A stretch of DNA of 64,000 nt. Origin: Omphalotus guepiniiformis. Lineage: Eukaryota; Basidiomycota; Agaricomycetes; Agaricales; Omphalotaceae. Location of the stretch: positions 1,302,001-1,366,000 of the forward strand of contig JAQOOI010000021.1 in the NCBI GenBank assembly GCA_028554645.1, in the 5' to 3' direction. The notes beneath the pieces were generated by a model. The model had not been told where the DNA came from. It worked only from the letters and a program-made list of their open reading frames with translations, and did no database searches. Shown one piece after another: positions 10,822-23,761 of the stretch. Within the stretch, counting starts at the first letter, position 1; every line of letters begins with the position of its first letter. A program made the position numbers and the translations under genes.

Positions 10822-11712
10822 TCACGCGGATGGAATGACCCCCGGCCAAAAAGCATCACCACCTTTGTTCTTGCTGTACCAAGGTTCATCGTGAGCGAGA
10901 ATCACCTGTGTTCTGGAAAGTTGAATAAATTGTCGAATGCGCTTCAGGTTCAAGGCTGAAGCAGCCTTGTCATGATGAGCGCATCCACTGGAAAACCCTG
11001 GACGGCCTACGGCTATCTCTGATTCTCCCTTGATCAGAGCCCAATGGTGAGCACTGTCTCCACCCAAGAGTATCCATCCGCCGTCGGCTGAGGTTCGTGC
11101 AACAAGAATAATGTGGCCTGGGAGGTGACCAGCGGCGTCGACGACGTATAGACTGCCATCTCCATAATAGTCTAGTGCATGGGGGAAAGGACCAAGGGCC
11201 GGCCATTCAAAAGTGCGAAGAAACTTTGTACGCTCAGGCGGAAAAAAAGCGCTTTCGAATCCAGAGGAAGGATCTGCAGGGTATCCAGGGTTCAGCAAGC
11301 TAGCTGAACCTTCCCCAAGTAAGATTGTGCTTTTGTCGAAGAAGTTTGTATTGCCTGTGTGGTCCCAGTGGCAATGCGACAGGCAGACAGTAGAGATGTC
11401 TGAGGGAGAAAGCCCTCCTTTAGCAAGCGAATCAATAGCATCCTGAGTGACATGCACAGGGAAGAAATCTTTAATCCACTGTAGAGTCGCAGGTGGGGAG
11501 TTTTCCCAGTCCTTGCGGATGCCAAGATCGAAGACGAACTTTTCATCGGTCTTCGAGTGTCGCAAGAGGAATGCTAGCGAAGGAGCAATCGTGACGGTCC
11601 CTGGGACTGCGTTATCTAGAAAGATCTCATGCGGGAGGTTGATCATCCCGCCTTCAAGTGCAGAGACGTGGCAATACGCCTGGTTCTGAACTGGAGGAGG
11701 TAAATCTACCAT
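10822..11712 (-). CDS. Metallo-beta-lactamase-fold hydrolase, lactonase-like (copy 2)
   Basis: A single-exon 296-residue paralogue of the gene at 9469-10365. All metal ligands are kept: SHCHWDH (His113, His115, Asp117, His118), His196 in AAGHLPGH, Asp219 in GGDSAHH and His274 in ILAHDEPW. Both end in the same GGDAFWPG.IPSA motif. The core, from about residue 97 to 234, is very close to copy 1, while the first 95 and last 60 residues differ much more. The N-terminal part shapes the substrate pocket in lactonases of this fold, so the copies may differ in substrate; that is an inference. The start is the ATG at 11712, which aligns with copy 1. Confidence 0.88.
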   Translation of the reverse strand: MVDLPPPVQNQAYCHVSALEGGMINLPHEIFLDNAVPGTVTIAPSLAFLLRHSKTDEKFVFDLGIRKDWENSPPATLQWIKDFFPVHVTQDAIDSLAKGGLSPSDISTVCLSHCHWDHTGNTNFFDKSTILLGEGSASLLNPGYPADPSSGFESAFFPPERTKFLRTFEWPALGPFPHALDYYGDGSLYVVDAAGHLPGHIILVARTSADGGWILLGGDSAHHWALIKGESEIAVGRPGFSSGCAHHDKAASALNLKRIRQFIQLSRTQVILAHDEPWYSKNKGGDAFWPGVIPSA

Positions 11713-12444
11713 AACCTAGTGAATCCTGGTGGTAGTCAGTTCTAGTTGCGGAGTGTAAAGGGTGAATCTTTGACTCACAGCAATGCAAATGTGGGATAAG
11801 GAGAGGGTCGGAGTAGACCAGGGGTAGTCTGTCGGGAGTATCCAAAGCTATGATATAGCTTGCGGTCATCCAAGGAGCTCATTCTGTAGTCAGTGTCACG
11901 GGTTGTGTTGAGCCTGCTAAAGCGCCGTGGAGACTCGTGGAACGGTGGAAAGTGAAATGAATGATACATGTAGAACCGTTTTGATGGGGATCCACCTGGA
12001 TTCCACCGGGTTATTCCCAAAATTACAATAACCCGGGCCCGACGTTCGGATTAAAAGATACACTCGACTTGATGCGCGCTGTTCAAGAGCAAACTCCTGT
12101 AAATGTCGCACGACGGAGACCTGACGGAGACCAAGCGGATGGGTGGTAGACGTATGACAGTTACTGTCTGACATGCAAGCACAGCAATAGCTGTCAGCAT
12201 CAATGACTACGCTTCTCTTTCAGCTGTCCAGACGGTCCAGTACGGTTGGCAATGGTATTACCGAGGTATTACGCGTCCTCTTTTAAATTGCATATGGCCG
12301 ACTCAAGTGCCCACTGCCCCTTATCTATTTTACTCACCCTTTGCAACACTAGCGGCGAGCGCGATAACCAAATTTCTGACATTGGTGAGTGACGAGCAAG
12401 ACAGAATTGCCTGTTTTGACACAATACTTAGGACAGACACAAAG
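11713..12444. other. Divergent intergenic region, possible 5' UTR intron
   Basis: It separates copy 2 (minus) from the sterol glucosyltransferase (plus) and probably carries both promoters. A GTGAGT..TTAG segment at 12385-12431 looks like an intron in the 5' UTR just before the ATG at 12445. An upstream ATG at 12294 does not join in frame through it. Confidence 0.4.
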
Positions 12445-15400
12445 ATGTCATCAGAGCCTTCTACCGACAGTGACTCTTTTGATGATTCGCTAGTCGATGG
12501 CGCGTCTTCTATCTCGCAAATCTTCACCCATGCGAATGAATTCGAGAAGGTCCTTCAAGGCATCAACGAACCGAAACGTTCCAGTGGCTTATGTGGAATT
12601 GATCATCTTGTCGCTAAGGACCTGAACTCGAATGAGCGAGCGATCGTCGACCGCACTGCTCAGCTCGGCGTTACAGGCGATACATGGACAGACGGAGACC
12701 TCACCACTGAACCAGAGTCGTTCTCGGAAGGCAGCATTGATACTGTCAGCGAGCCTTCAAACCCAGAGTTTCACCGTACCGCAACAGTGGATGGAGACAG
12801 TTGGAAATTGGAACCGGACGAGATTATTCGTTTACTTGTGAAGGAATTCGGACCGCTCACATCGGAAGGAGAGGAAGAGAGACTCATATTCGAGGCAGAC
12901 GCGTTCATGCTCATGGACGTCACAATTTTGGTACGTACAGCCCATCGTTTTACTACTGCATATAAAGATCTTTCCACAGGGAGTAATACATCTCACCACT
13001 CATCGGCTAGCCTTTCACGCTTCCTTGCTATCAGCTCGACCAGATTTACCTTTATCTCAGCAAATCATTAAAGCTGGTCCTGTCACCATCACACATAAAG
13101 GAGCGTTGAAAAAGCGTCGATTTTGGATTGAACTGTCCCATGACATGCTTTGCTCATATGCTTCAAGCAGCGACGAGGATCGTATTCGTCCCATCCGCTC
13201 CATTCTCCGTGAGCATTTAAGCATCCATTGGCGGTCCTCGTATCTCACTCTTTATCAGTCTCTAGCATCCAGAAAGTTTTGCCTTACGATCCGAAATCTC
13301 CTACCTGTGTACAGATAGTCACAACGGAAGGATCAACTGGAATCGCAGAATGTGAAACAGAGGAAGCTGCTCGGGATTGGTGGAAGGAGCTGACAGGTGC
13401 TATTTTCCTCGATCGCCATCGCCGCCGTGAAGCATTAGGCAACCCCGACTCAGATGCTAGCTCCGGTATACGCGTCAGTTGTCCTTTACACCAAATTTAT
13501 AAAATTACGCGCACATCGAAACCGTTTCTCACCGCAATCCACATCATACCCTCTGATGGCAGCGAGTCTGTGAGGGAAGACCAACTTTTACTTGGTCCGA
13601 TTTTGGCTCTAGAGATTCCCGCGTGGCAACATCTAGAGGACTATATTGACATAGCGAAGCGGCGTCACAATGTCGCTGAAGCCCCAGTATTTGTCGATTT
13701 TGGACCGCTGACATTCTCCGAGAATCCTCCCGCTCAAACCAATGATCCAGTGGTCAATGAGAAAGAGAGGCTCGTGAGAACTGCTTTGTCCCTTGGGAAT
13801 GAACCGGACTTATGGAGTAAGTATTGTTCTAGTAAATGGTGTATGCCTATGCTAAGCATTGTTTTTAGTCGTCCGCGCGCGGAACCTACGCGGAATCTGT
13901 TCATCTGGCTACTTCGTCGTCTCTCCTCACTATGTGGGCTTCTGGAGCAAGTACTGCACGATGCGTGACCTGAAATATCGTTTACCTGCCCGTATCATCA
14001 AGTCCGCAAAACCAGTCAACGGAAAGTTCCACAAGATACACGGTCTGACCATTGAATTAGAGGGGAACCCCAACCTCAGCTTCCAATTCAAGACGCAAGA
14101 CCTGCGTGATGATGCGATTGAGCGTATCAATACAGTTTGTGCTGCTTCTGCACCCAAATTAAGTGCTTTGCCGAGTGAAGAGAAACTGGACTCTCGTTTC
14201 TCGAGCTCAACTTCACTCGATGCAGGCGAGAAAGCTATAGCTCTAGGACCTAGTGCGGTAGACGTCTTTGCGCCCCCGAAACGAAGCCAAGCAGTAGCGA
14301 AGGCCGCTGGTATACCCGTTTCCATCCAGCTCAAACTTCCGAAAGTGATTAACCTCGAGCGCGGAACACTTGTTACCCAGCCTCCGTTACATTTCGTCTG
14401 TTTGACCATTGGGTCGAGGGGAGACGTACAGCCTTATATTGCTTTGGGATTAGGATTGAAGAAGGAGCGTCATAGAGTCACAATCGTCACGCATCAAGAG
14501 TATAAAGAATGGATAGAAGGGTTTGGATTGGAGCATAAGCAAGCTGGTGGTGATCCCGGAGCTTTAATGAAACTCAGCGTCGAGAACAAGGTGTGTAAAC
14601 TTTCTTCCTGGTCAACTTCACTCACTCACGGATCCTCTTCTTGTGCGTAGATGTTCTCTCCAGAATTTTTCAAGAAAAGTCTCGCAAATGTGCGCCACTT
14701 GCTCGGTCAATACAGCCCTTACTCATATTTAAAGCTTGTAGTTCCGTCCATGGCTTGATCAACGTTCGTCCCGTCATCTTTCCTCTTATTAGTCCTTCTG
14801 AAGTGGCTTCAATTGTCAGTTCTTCTCGATGCATGGGAGTCTTGTCAGGGTGCCGATGTCTTACTGGAAAGTCCATCGGCTATGGCTGGAGTTCATATAG
14901 CAGAAGCCCTCCGTAAGTTGAGCGAGACACTGTGAACTTCATCTTGATATCCGATTCTTCCGCTCTAGGAATCCCTATTTTTCGGTGCTTTACTATGCCT
15001 TGGACGAAGTAAACCCAATTCATGAACCAGTCATCGTCAAAACTCACGCATTTGCAGAACCTCTGAATTCCCCCAGGCTTTCCTCTCGCCCCCGGTAGAT
15101 TCACCAACATTCAATAGCGCTTCGTGAGTCGCTACCTCTTGTGAGCTATGACATGATTTCCTAAAGTCACTCTTAGCTATGTCTTATTCGAGTACGAGCC
15201 ATCCACTCCTGATATTGACCCTGAAAAACATTTGGTTTCAGCAACGTTATGTGGGTTGCAACATCCGGTCAGATCAATCGGTGGAGACGAAATACTCTCA
15301 ATATTGGAAACACTGACATGGGAACCATGATGCCTTCCAAGATCGTGTTCATCTACAATTTTTCACAGGTACGTGTGAGGGAAAATGTAATAAATCGTAC

Positions 15401-16378
15401 CCACAACTGGAAGAATAGGCCGTTGTCCCTAAACCTCTGGATTGGGGCGATACCACCACCATTTCTGGATAGTAAGCTCTGTTTAGGGAGGGGTTTCTGT
15501 TCAAAATGCTGATGAATCCTACCGTAGTTGGTTTCTAGACAACCCAGACTTAAACTGGAAGCCACCCGCAAGCCTCATCGAATGGATGGACAAAGCTCGC
15601 AGTGATGGCAAACCAATCGTGTATATCGGCTTTGGAAGCATCACTGTGCCTCATCCTAACCGTGTCACAGCTCGGATAGTTCAAGCTGTGCTCAAGAGTA
15701 AGCATTGTACTATACTTCATCTAATGTGGTATTGATCTGAGTTGGGTGTAATGTACAGGTGACGTGCGCGCCATCATCTCCAAGGGATGGTCTGCAAGGA
15801 TGAGCAAAGACACTGACAAGGATCCTGTGCCGACAATACCTCCGGAATGCTACGTACTCGATAAAGTTCCTCATGATTGGCTATTTCCTCGGGTGGATGC
15901 TGCTCTGCACCATGGTGGCGCAGGAACGACTGGTGCTAGTCTTCGTGCTGGAATTCCGACTCTTATCAAACCCTGGTTTGGTGATCAGTATTTTTGGGCG
16001 TCGAGAGTGCAGAAGCTCGGAGTAGGCATGGTTTTTAAAGTCTTAGTATTGACCGTGCTGAACCCTATGCAGGCCGGCCTGAGGGTTTCAAGCTTACGCG
16101 TCCACGACATAGCCGATGCATTGAAAAGAGCAACATCAAACCGGTAAGCGTATCTTAGTTTTGATGTCATTAGTCCTTGAGGGGTTCAATTCTATTTTAG
16201 TATCATGAAGGAGAAAGCTGCCGCTGTAGGTGAAAAGATTCGGGCTGTAAGTCTAGCCAGTTTTAATTCATTTCCTTGAACTCAAAGGTGGACACAGGAA
16301 GATGGTGTACGAAATGCCATTTATACAATATACACGTACCTGCCTCGTGCATCCAGAGACCGCTCGCTGCTAGACTAA
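12445..16378 (+). CDS. ATG26: Sterol 3-beta-glucosyltransferase with GRAM and PH domains
   Basis: About twelve exons. A disordered acidic N-terminus ([15 protein letters not shown]) precedes a GRAM segment ([13 protein letters not shown]), a PH-like region ([18 protein letters not shown]) and a second GRAM ([18 protein letters not shown]). Then comes the GT28-type catalytic part: [19 protein letters not shown] binds the acceptor side, and [20 protein letters not shown] and [17 protein letters not shown] form the UDP-glucose site. The enzyme glucosylates ergosterol at membranes; in some fungi it is needed for pexophagy. The family motifs that I checked across the catalytic introns are intact. 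The end ([23 protein letters not shown] at 16376) is a small last exon. The ATG at 12445 is the first one in frame. Confidence 0.93.
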
Positions 16379-17385
16379 TACTCAACTTTATCCTCTGTGT
16401 TGAATGTAGTGTTGTATCGTACCTGTACAGCTGTGTTATACCTCATACTAATCAATATAGTACTGTGGCTTTGATGGCCTGTAAAGGTTTGCAAGTAGGT
16501 CCGTCTTGAGCGCTTGAGCATGTTCACTAAGAAATATTTACGTAAGGCCAAAGCTGAAAGCGAGAAAGTATTCCTCGCTTTGCCCACCGTCATTATGTAA
16601 TTCATTGCCGAGCTGTATACTGTATAGGCACCGGGTGCTCTTGATAATTGGAAGTGACTATGTACTGGTGCTCCCATGGATCCTAGTCTCAACCTTTCAT
16701 GGTACTTCCTGAGTCCGCCCCAGTTGGAACGGCGTAGCCTAGGCGGCGCTTCAAGAAGGTAGGAATGAAACATGGCCAAGCCAGCGACGTCCTGTACGAT
16801 TCCCGTATTTACTTCTTGGGAGTTCTTCAAATTGGCTTCAAACGACCGCCTTAATACTTATGTATCGATACTTTCCTGGCTATGTGTCACCGTAAAAAAA
16901 GATAGCCTCGGTGGTGCTTCGCTTCAAGTTATGATACCGGTTCAAAGCTGGGTATGCAACTTACTTGTCCGATTCGTATTCTGATGGTCGAAACGTTTTC
17001 TGGGCAGGATATTGATGACCACAATACAATATACTCTACTGAAGAACGTTGCTCGCCTATTGACGCCTTATTGCTTCAACCGTAGATGACGATACAGGGA
17101 CTTATGCCAACGGACCAGGGTACGAGCGTGTGTTGATCGTAAGTATCAGTTGTACAACAAAAAAATGATTCGTCCCATCACATTTAGTAGCCACTATTCT
17201 CCCGAAGACATTCATTGAAATATTTTATTCACGAGTCCATGGTGAGTATTGTAAGGTTTCAAATGAGATAGATACATGCAGTTGTATTCGCTATACCCAT
17301 ATGAATCCAACATTCTACGAGTCGAATGATAAGTTAGTGTTGAATAACCCAAGAATACAACAAGATGTACAGATCATCAAATGAA
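16379..17385. other. Intergenic, no gene seen
   Basis: One kilobase between the 3' ends of two convergent genes. A 151-codon frame on the minus strand (16375-16830) overlaps the last exon of the glucosyltransferase and has no motif. It is AT-leaning and rich in stops. Confidence 0.5.
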
Positions 17386-18877
<1,492 letters not shown>

Positions 18878-19212
18878 ATTTTTTCCTATTGGCGAAAGAT
18901 GTACTGTGATGGACGATGGACGATCACAAACTTTTGAGGAGGACCAGGGTGAAACTGCAAAGAAAGCGGCAAGCACAGACTTATTTAAACCTGGGTCCGT
19001 CGAGTACGGTACTGTGGAGAACAACTAAGTAAAAAAACAAGGGGGGTCTGGCCCTATGTATGTCAAGTAATATGTTCGTCATGGTTTGTTGCGACTCATT
19101 TTATCAACTTCAATTTTTTTTGAAGCCGAAATAGTGCCGCTCACGTGACATTTTCCTCAATTTGCTCTCCAGGCTCTTCGAGGTGCATTGTCAAGTACTA
19201 CTAGTGCTCGCA
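18878..19212. promoter_or_regulatory. Shared divergent promoter of DAHP synthase and Tim9
   Basis: A 335-base gap between two start codons that face away from each other. It has a CACGTG at 19142-19147, inside TCACGTGA, 65 bases before the Tim9 ATG, and a run of G near 19040. Bidirectional use is inferred. Confidence 0.5.
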
Positions 19213-19576
19213 ATGGATTTTTCAGGCCTCAACAGCGCTGAGCAAGCGCATATGAACAAAGTTATAGAGAAAAAGCAGGTATGTCGCAATCTGCCCTTCC
19301 AAGGTAATAACTACATTGACTATTTCACAAGATGCAAGACTTCTTGAGACTATATGCGAATATTGTCGAGAAGTGTTTTAGTTCATGCTGCAACGATTTC
19401 ACAAGCAAGGCCTTATCATCAAAAGAGGTTCGGTTGTCTATGTGATTCGCTTCCAAGTGGCTCAACGTCTTGTCGCTTTTACGCAGGAGACGTGTGTTGC
19501 AAGTTGTACAGAGAAATTCTTGAAACACTCCGAAAGGGTCGGCTCTCGGTTTGCAGAACTCAACGCAGATGCGTGA
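19213..19576 (+). CDS. TIM9: Mitochondrial intermembrane-space chaperone Tim9
   Basis: Three small exons join in frame: 19213 to about 19278, about 19332-19428, and about 19489-19576. The protein starts [20 protein letters not shown] and continues [20 protein letters not shown], then [19 protein letters not shown]. The twin C-x3-C pairs (CFSSC and CVASC) and the helix between them are the signature of small Tim proteins, and the sequence matches Tim9 rather than Tim10. With Tim10 it forms a hexamer that carries hydrophobic carrier precursors across the intermembrane space; cysteines are oxidised by Mia40. The protein is close to the usual 85-90 residues. A further splice just after GAT GC near 19572 could replace the last residues. 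Confidence 0.92.
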
Positions 19577-21064
19577 CTATTTCTGATTCTTGCCGTTGTT
19601 CTGCTCTGAGGTTCTGCTAGATGCTATGAATGCCGCTCAGGCTCAGAAGTAAGATACACTGGATGTCACCGCACTACCTCTACTACACGTACGCACTACT
19701 ATTAATTTGATATCTTCCCGCTCCACCTGCTGCCTACACGGACTGTCGACTGCAAGCTTGAAGCGGACTCATTCGCACTCGCGTTGGGATTTCGTCACGT
19801 TTTGGGACTGAGCTGTCCACGACCCACCATATCTGCGTGCGAAGTATTTGAACGCATTCTTCACACTCGAATTGACCAGATACGGCGAAAACTACATACG
19901 ATGGTCACGCTTGCATCATTTTCATTCACGCAGAGTACCTGCTATCCACTACAACACAATGTTGACTGTGTCGCTTCGCGTACACGTACGCGTATTCACG
20001 ATTGATTCTATATAAGGACTCAGGTGGCGTCTAGTAAGTGGCCATTCTAGTACCAGAGCGCATCATTTGATATACAGTACAAACCTTCAGAGTGACGGCA
20101 TTACTCCCGTGTTTCAATCTGAGGACCTTGGCCGTGCACCCACTCACACTCATAAGAAGCATTTCCCGATGTCAAACCAATATGCGACTCTAAAAGGCAT
20201 CATGATTTCAGGACATGGCTTGGATGGTCTGATAATATTTGTGCTACTAGTCACTTGGAGAATGCCCTTCGCTGCCTCACAGTAGGAGGCCCACTCTTCA
20301 AAATTGAACCTACCCCTGACAATGTAAATCGGAGAAGCAAGTACTTTAACCAAGCTGCTGTGGAAATTTGCAGCTTATAGTACGAGGTCCACCTTTAAGA
20401 CCGTGGCATTGGCAAGGAAGATCGAGGTAAGAGTATATCTCGCAGGAAACGCGCATTCATTATTAACGGCCAGTTTTTTCTGTTCACAGCGCTCGATTTA
20501 GCTTACGCAGACTTTAGCGGTATACCGACGACGCTCGTCCGGATACCGTGGGCTCCCTTTCTTTGTTTCTAACGATAAGCTTACCATCAAACGCATTGGC
20601 GGTACATTCATTGTACGGTTCAGCACACTGCTACGGCAGGTATTACATACCGGACAGCTCATGACGCAGCGGGTGGCCCTCGTATTTCGCGTCCCGGCTC
20701 CACGTTCGACATACGAGTTCCAACCGGGTTCCAACTTTCGGGCCTCCTTTGCTTGCCTTGCACAAGAATGTAGAGCAGTGAGTTGCTTGGTGCTATATAT
20801 AGTTAGCAATCTAATTGGCCATTGACTGAAAAACCCGGCCTTGTGATATAGGTCACAGAACTCGAGAGAGATATATCAGATTTGATGCTAAAAAGTGGCT
20901 AGAAACATCCTGGAAACATCCAGAACATAGAAGCGTAAGTTTATATGTAGCGAATATTTATATAAGGGTGACACACATGTCTGTCTCACGGCAAACGCGA
21001 GGCTCTTATTTTCCAACTTGCAGACCCTGCCCTCTTTTCTAAACCCCAAGGCTAATTCGACGTT
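19577..21064. other. Long intergenic region, possible gene remnants
   Basis: No gene can be named. One frame is open from about 20495 to 20821 on the plus strand and could encode a basic peptide (FFVSNDKLTIKRIGG, then VALVFRVPAPRSTYEFQPG), but it has no ATG near its start and no recognisable family. Another open frame lies at 20067-20285. The right end is the promoter of the peroxiredoxin gene. Confidence 0.4.
20957..20966 (+). promoter_or_regulatory. TATA-like element before the peroxiredoxin gene
   Basis: The AT-run TTTATATAAG lies about 100 bases before the ATG at 21065, a fitting place for a core promoter. It is based on sequence and distance only. Confidence 0.35.
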
Positions 21065-21814
21065 ATGGCCGGGCAAACGTTAATTGGAAAGGAGGCGCCA
21101 TCGCTGACACTGCCAGACCACACTGGAGAATCGTACACGATAACACCTGGAAAGGATGGTGTCCCAATAGCCTTGTTCTTCTATCCAAAGTCAGGCTCGT
21201 ATGGCTGCACGAAGGAAGCGTGCCAGTTTAGGGACGCACTCGCAGGTCAGAGTGAACTTCGTGTTTTTCTTAAAGTACTTCGGCCTCACATGAATATTGA
21301 CATCCCCAGAAAAGGAAGTGTTCAAAGCTGGCAAAGCGGTAGTTATCGGTGTCAGCCCGGACCCGGTTGAGAAGCAGAAGTTATTTGTCGAGAAACAAAA
21401 ATTGACAGTCAGTTGGAATTTCCGAGTCTTCTGGCCTTCAAGCTGTAACCTGACGCTTTGCATGAATAGTACCCAGTTCTCAGCGATGAGAAAGGCGAAG
21501 CTCGCAAGGCTTACAAAGTAGGACGAGGGATGCTGGGATTGACGGATGCCAGGGTGACTTTTGTCATTGATGGCAAGGGCCAAGTTCGGTGTGTGCGGTC
21601 GATGCTATGACTGAATGATTCTAAATACCGTCCCTCTGGGTCTGACAGAGATGTATTGGATGCAACGATGAATTTCGGCGCTCACGCCAAGTTTGTGACG
21701 AAATGGTTGGAAAAGCTTGAGCAGGAGAATCAAGGACCAACTGCAGATCAGTTGCCAGCATCTGCACCCGCGGAGACCACTGCGCCTGCAGAACCAGCTT
21801 CCGAATCATCTTGA
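21065..21814 (+). CDS. Atypical thioredoxin peroxidase of the PrxQ/BCP class (Dot5-like)
   Basis: Four exons. The N-terminal part is a thioredoxin fold with GKEAPSLTLPDHTG and FYPKSGSYGCTKEACQFRDA. Cys48 is the peroxidatic residue and Cys53, five residues later, the likely resolving one; this C-x4-C pattern defines PrxQ enzymes. AVVIGVSPDPVEKQKLFVEK, YPVLSDEKGEARKAY and GRGMLGLTDARVTFVID follow. It reduces hydrogen peroxide and organic hydroperoxides with thioredoxin. The C-terminus adds an Ala/Pro/Glu-rich tail (APAETTAPAEPASESS) seen in nuclear Dot5-type proteins; nuclear location is inferred. No mitochondrial leader is seen. Confidence 0.93.
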
Positions 21815-22095
21815 AGTTTTCTGAGAGTCACGTCTTGTGCTGTGGTAATGCGTATACCCCGTTTCCTATGCCTGTATATTACATTTAGTTTACTCTTGGA
21901 ATATTGAATGTCCATTATTTCAGAAAGTCGACCAAGTTTGTACTGGTAATTCCGGGCCGGTACCGGCACAGCGAAGAGTAGGAGGGGGCAGCATTAAAAT
22001 CACGCTCAAGCCAGACGCCACAATGAGTGACCGACTGCCGAGGTATATATTGCCTCCTGAACCTCTGTTAGAACACAACTCTCCCTCTGCCTGTC

Positions 22096-23561
22096 ATGAC
22101 TTTACACACCGCAGTGACGAAGTTGCTTGGAATTCGGATGTGCGTATTATTATTCCATCGCCATGTTGAGCCCGATTTAGCTGACCTGATGCGTAGTCCA
22201 GTTATTCAAGGTGGAATGCAGTGGTAAAACTATATTCTGTTCTCGCTTTCTTGTGGCTGAAAGGTGGCGATTGCGTAGGGTTGGCCTGCCCAGACTGGTA
22301 GCTGCCGTATCTGAAGCAGGTGGACTGGGTGAGTTCGTAGTTCGTCGCTGCAGCTCTACCGCGAACTGATGTTGTCGTAGGAACTATAACTGCCTTAACG
22401 CAACCTAGCCCTGCTGCACTTCGGGATGCCATTCGAGAAACGCGCAAGCTGACCAGCAAACCCTTCGCCGTGAATATTACAATATTGCCAACTATCAACC
22501 CGCCAGACTATGAAGGGTATGCTCGTGTTGCGGTGGACGAAGGGGTGAAAATCTTTGAAACTGCTGGAAGCAACCGTAAGTCATTCAGCAAATCCGAAAG
22601 TCTTCCACTCATATTGTCTCAGCTGGCCCTTTAATTAAATACTTCAAGTCTAATGGGTGTATCGTAATCCATAAGTGTACAACCATCCGACATGCCAAGG
22701 TTTCTAAGCGCTCATTCCCGAGATCCGTCTAAAAACTAACTGGGGATCGCAGAGCGCGGAGAAACTAGGGGTAGACATACTCAGTATCGACGGGTTCGAA
22801 TGCAAGTAGATACACTTTGATTGTGTGTTCTCTGCTGATTCGCACATCTCAGGTGCCGGTCATCCTGGAGAAGAGGATATTGGCGGATTGGTGTTGGTGA
22901 GTGCAAGCGGAGTCATCCCACCCCAACTTTCCTCATTATCGTCATAGCTCGCCCGCGCAGCAAAAGAGCTCAAGATCCCTTACATCGCTTCTGGAGGTAT
23001 AGCTGACGGACGAGGTTTGGCTGCGGCATTGGCACTGGGCGCGTCGGTCAGTTTCAATTCTTTGTGTCCGTCATATGCCTGACAGAATATAGGGTGTTAA
23101 CATGGGCACCCGATTCATGTGTACTGTTGAGAGGTTGGTGTCTCGCACAGGGCCATTCTCTTTTGTTTCTGATTTACTTGACTTCTAGTTCCATTCACCA
23201 GAATATCAAAGAAAAGATTGTTGCCTCGACGGAACGCGACACTATCCATATATTCCGCACGCTGCATAACACCGCACGTGTATTCAAGAATAAAGTCTCG
23301 ATGGAAGTTGTGGCACTTGAGCGCCGTCCCGGAGGAGCAAAGTTCGAAGATGTAAGAGAGTTGGTCTCAGGTCAGCGAGGAAAGGTCGTGTATGAGAATG
23401 GTGATCCGGACTATGGGATTTGGAGTGCTGGGATTACGGTTGGATTAATTGATGATATACCGACGTGCAAAGTACTGCTCGATAGAATGGAAAACGAGGC
23501 AGAGGGGATTATAGGACAGATCGGACGTTTAGTTACGCCAACCATGAAAACAAAACTTTAG
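22096..23561 (+). CDS. Nitronate monooxygenase (2-nitropropane dioxygenase family)
   Basis: About nine short exons. The first reads MTLHTAVTKLLGIR. The FMN-binding TIM barrel is recognised by SPVIQGGMQWVGLPRLVAAV, SEAGGLGTITALTQPSP, KPFAVNITILP, DGFECAGHPGEEDIGG, PYIASGGIADGRGLAAALAL and GVNMGTRFMCTVE. The last exon holds the family's C-terminal part (HNTARVFKNKVSMEVV). The enzyme oxidises alkyl nitronates such as propionate 3-nitronate, a plant and fungal defence metabolite, and so has a detoxifying role. It follows the peroxiredoxin on the same strand with a 280-base gap. No targeting signal is visible. Confidence 0.92.
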
Positions 23562-23761
23562 TCAACTACAACTAGATATTGCATTTTTATAGCTTGTATC
23601 ATTTGGTCTGCTCGCTGTAGCGTTCGACTGTATCACCCGAATATCAAGCAAAGAGGTTATGCCGAGTCCAAATGGCAAAAGCTATTGATTTATTCTACAA
23701 CTACAAGATCAGTCTTATTTTGAGCACTCTTGTTCGATCGAGTAAATACAACACATATATT

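Noticed and set aside
13930..14409. Minus-strand frame of 159 codons
   Set aside because: Antisense to the well-supported sterol glucosyltransferase.
22785..22800. GGTTCGAATGC, like a tRNA T-loop
   Set aside because: It is inside an exon of the nitronate monooxygenase and no cloverleaf can be drawn around it.
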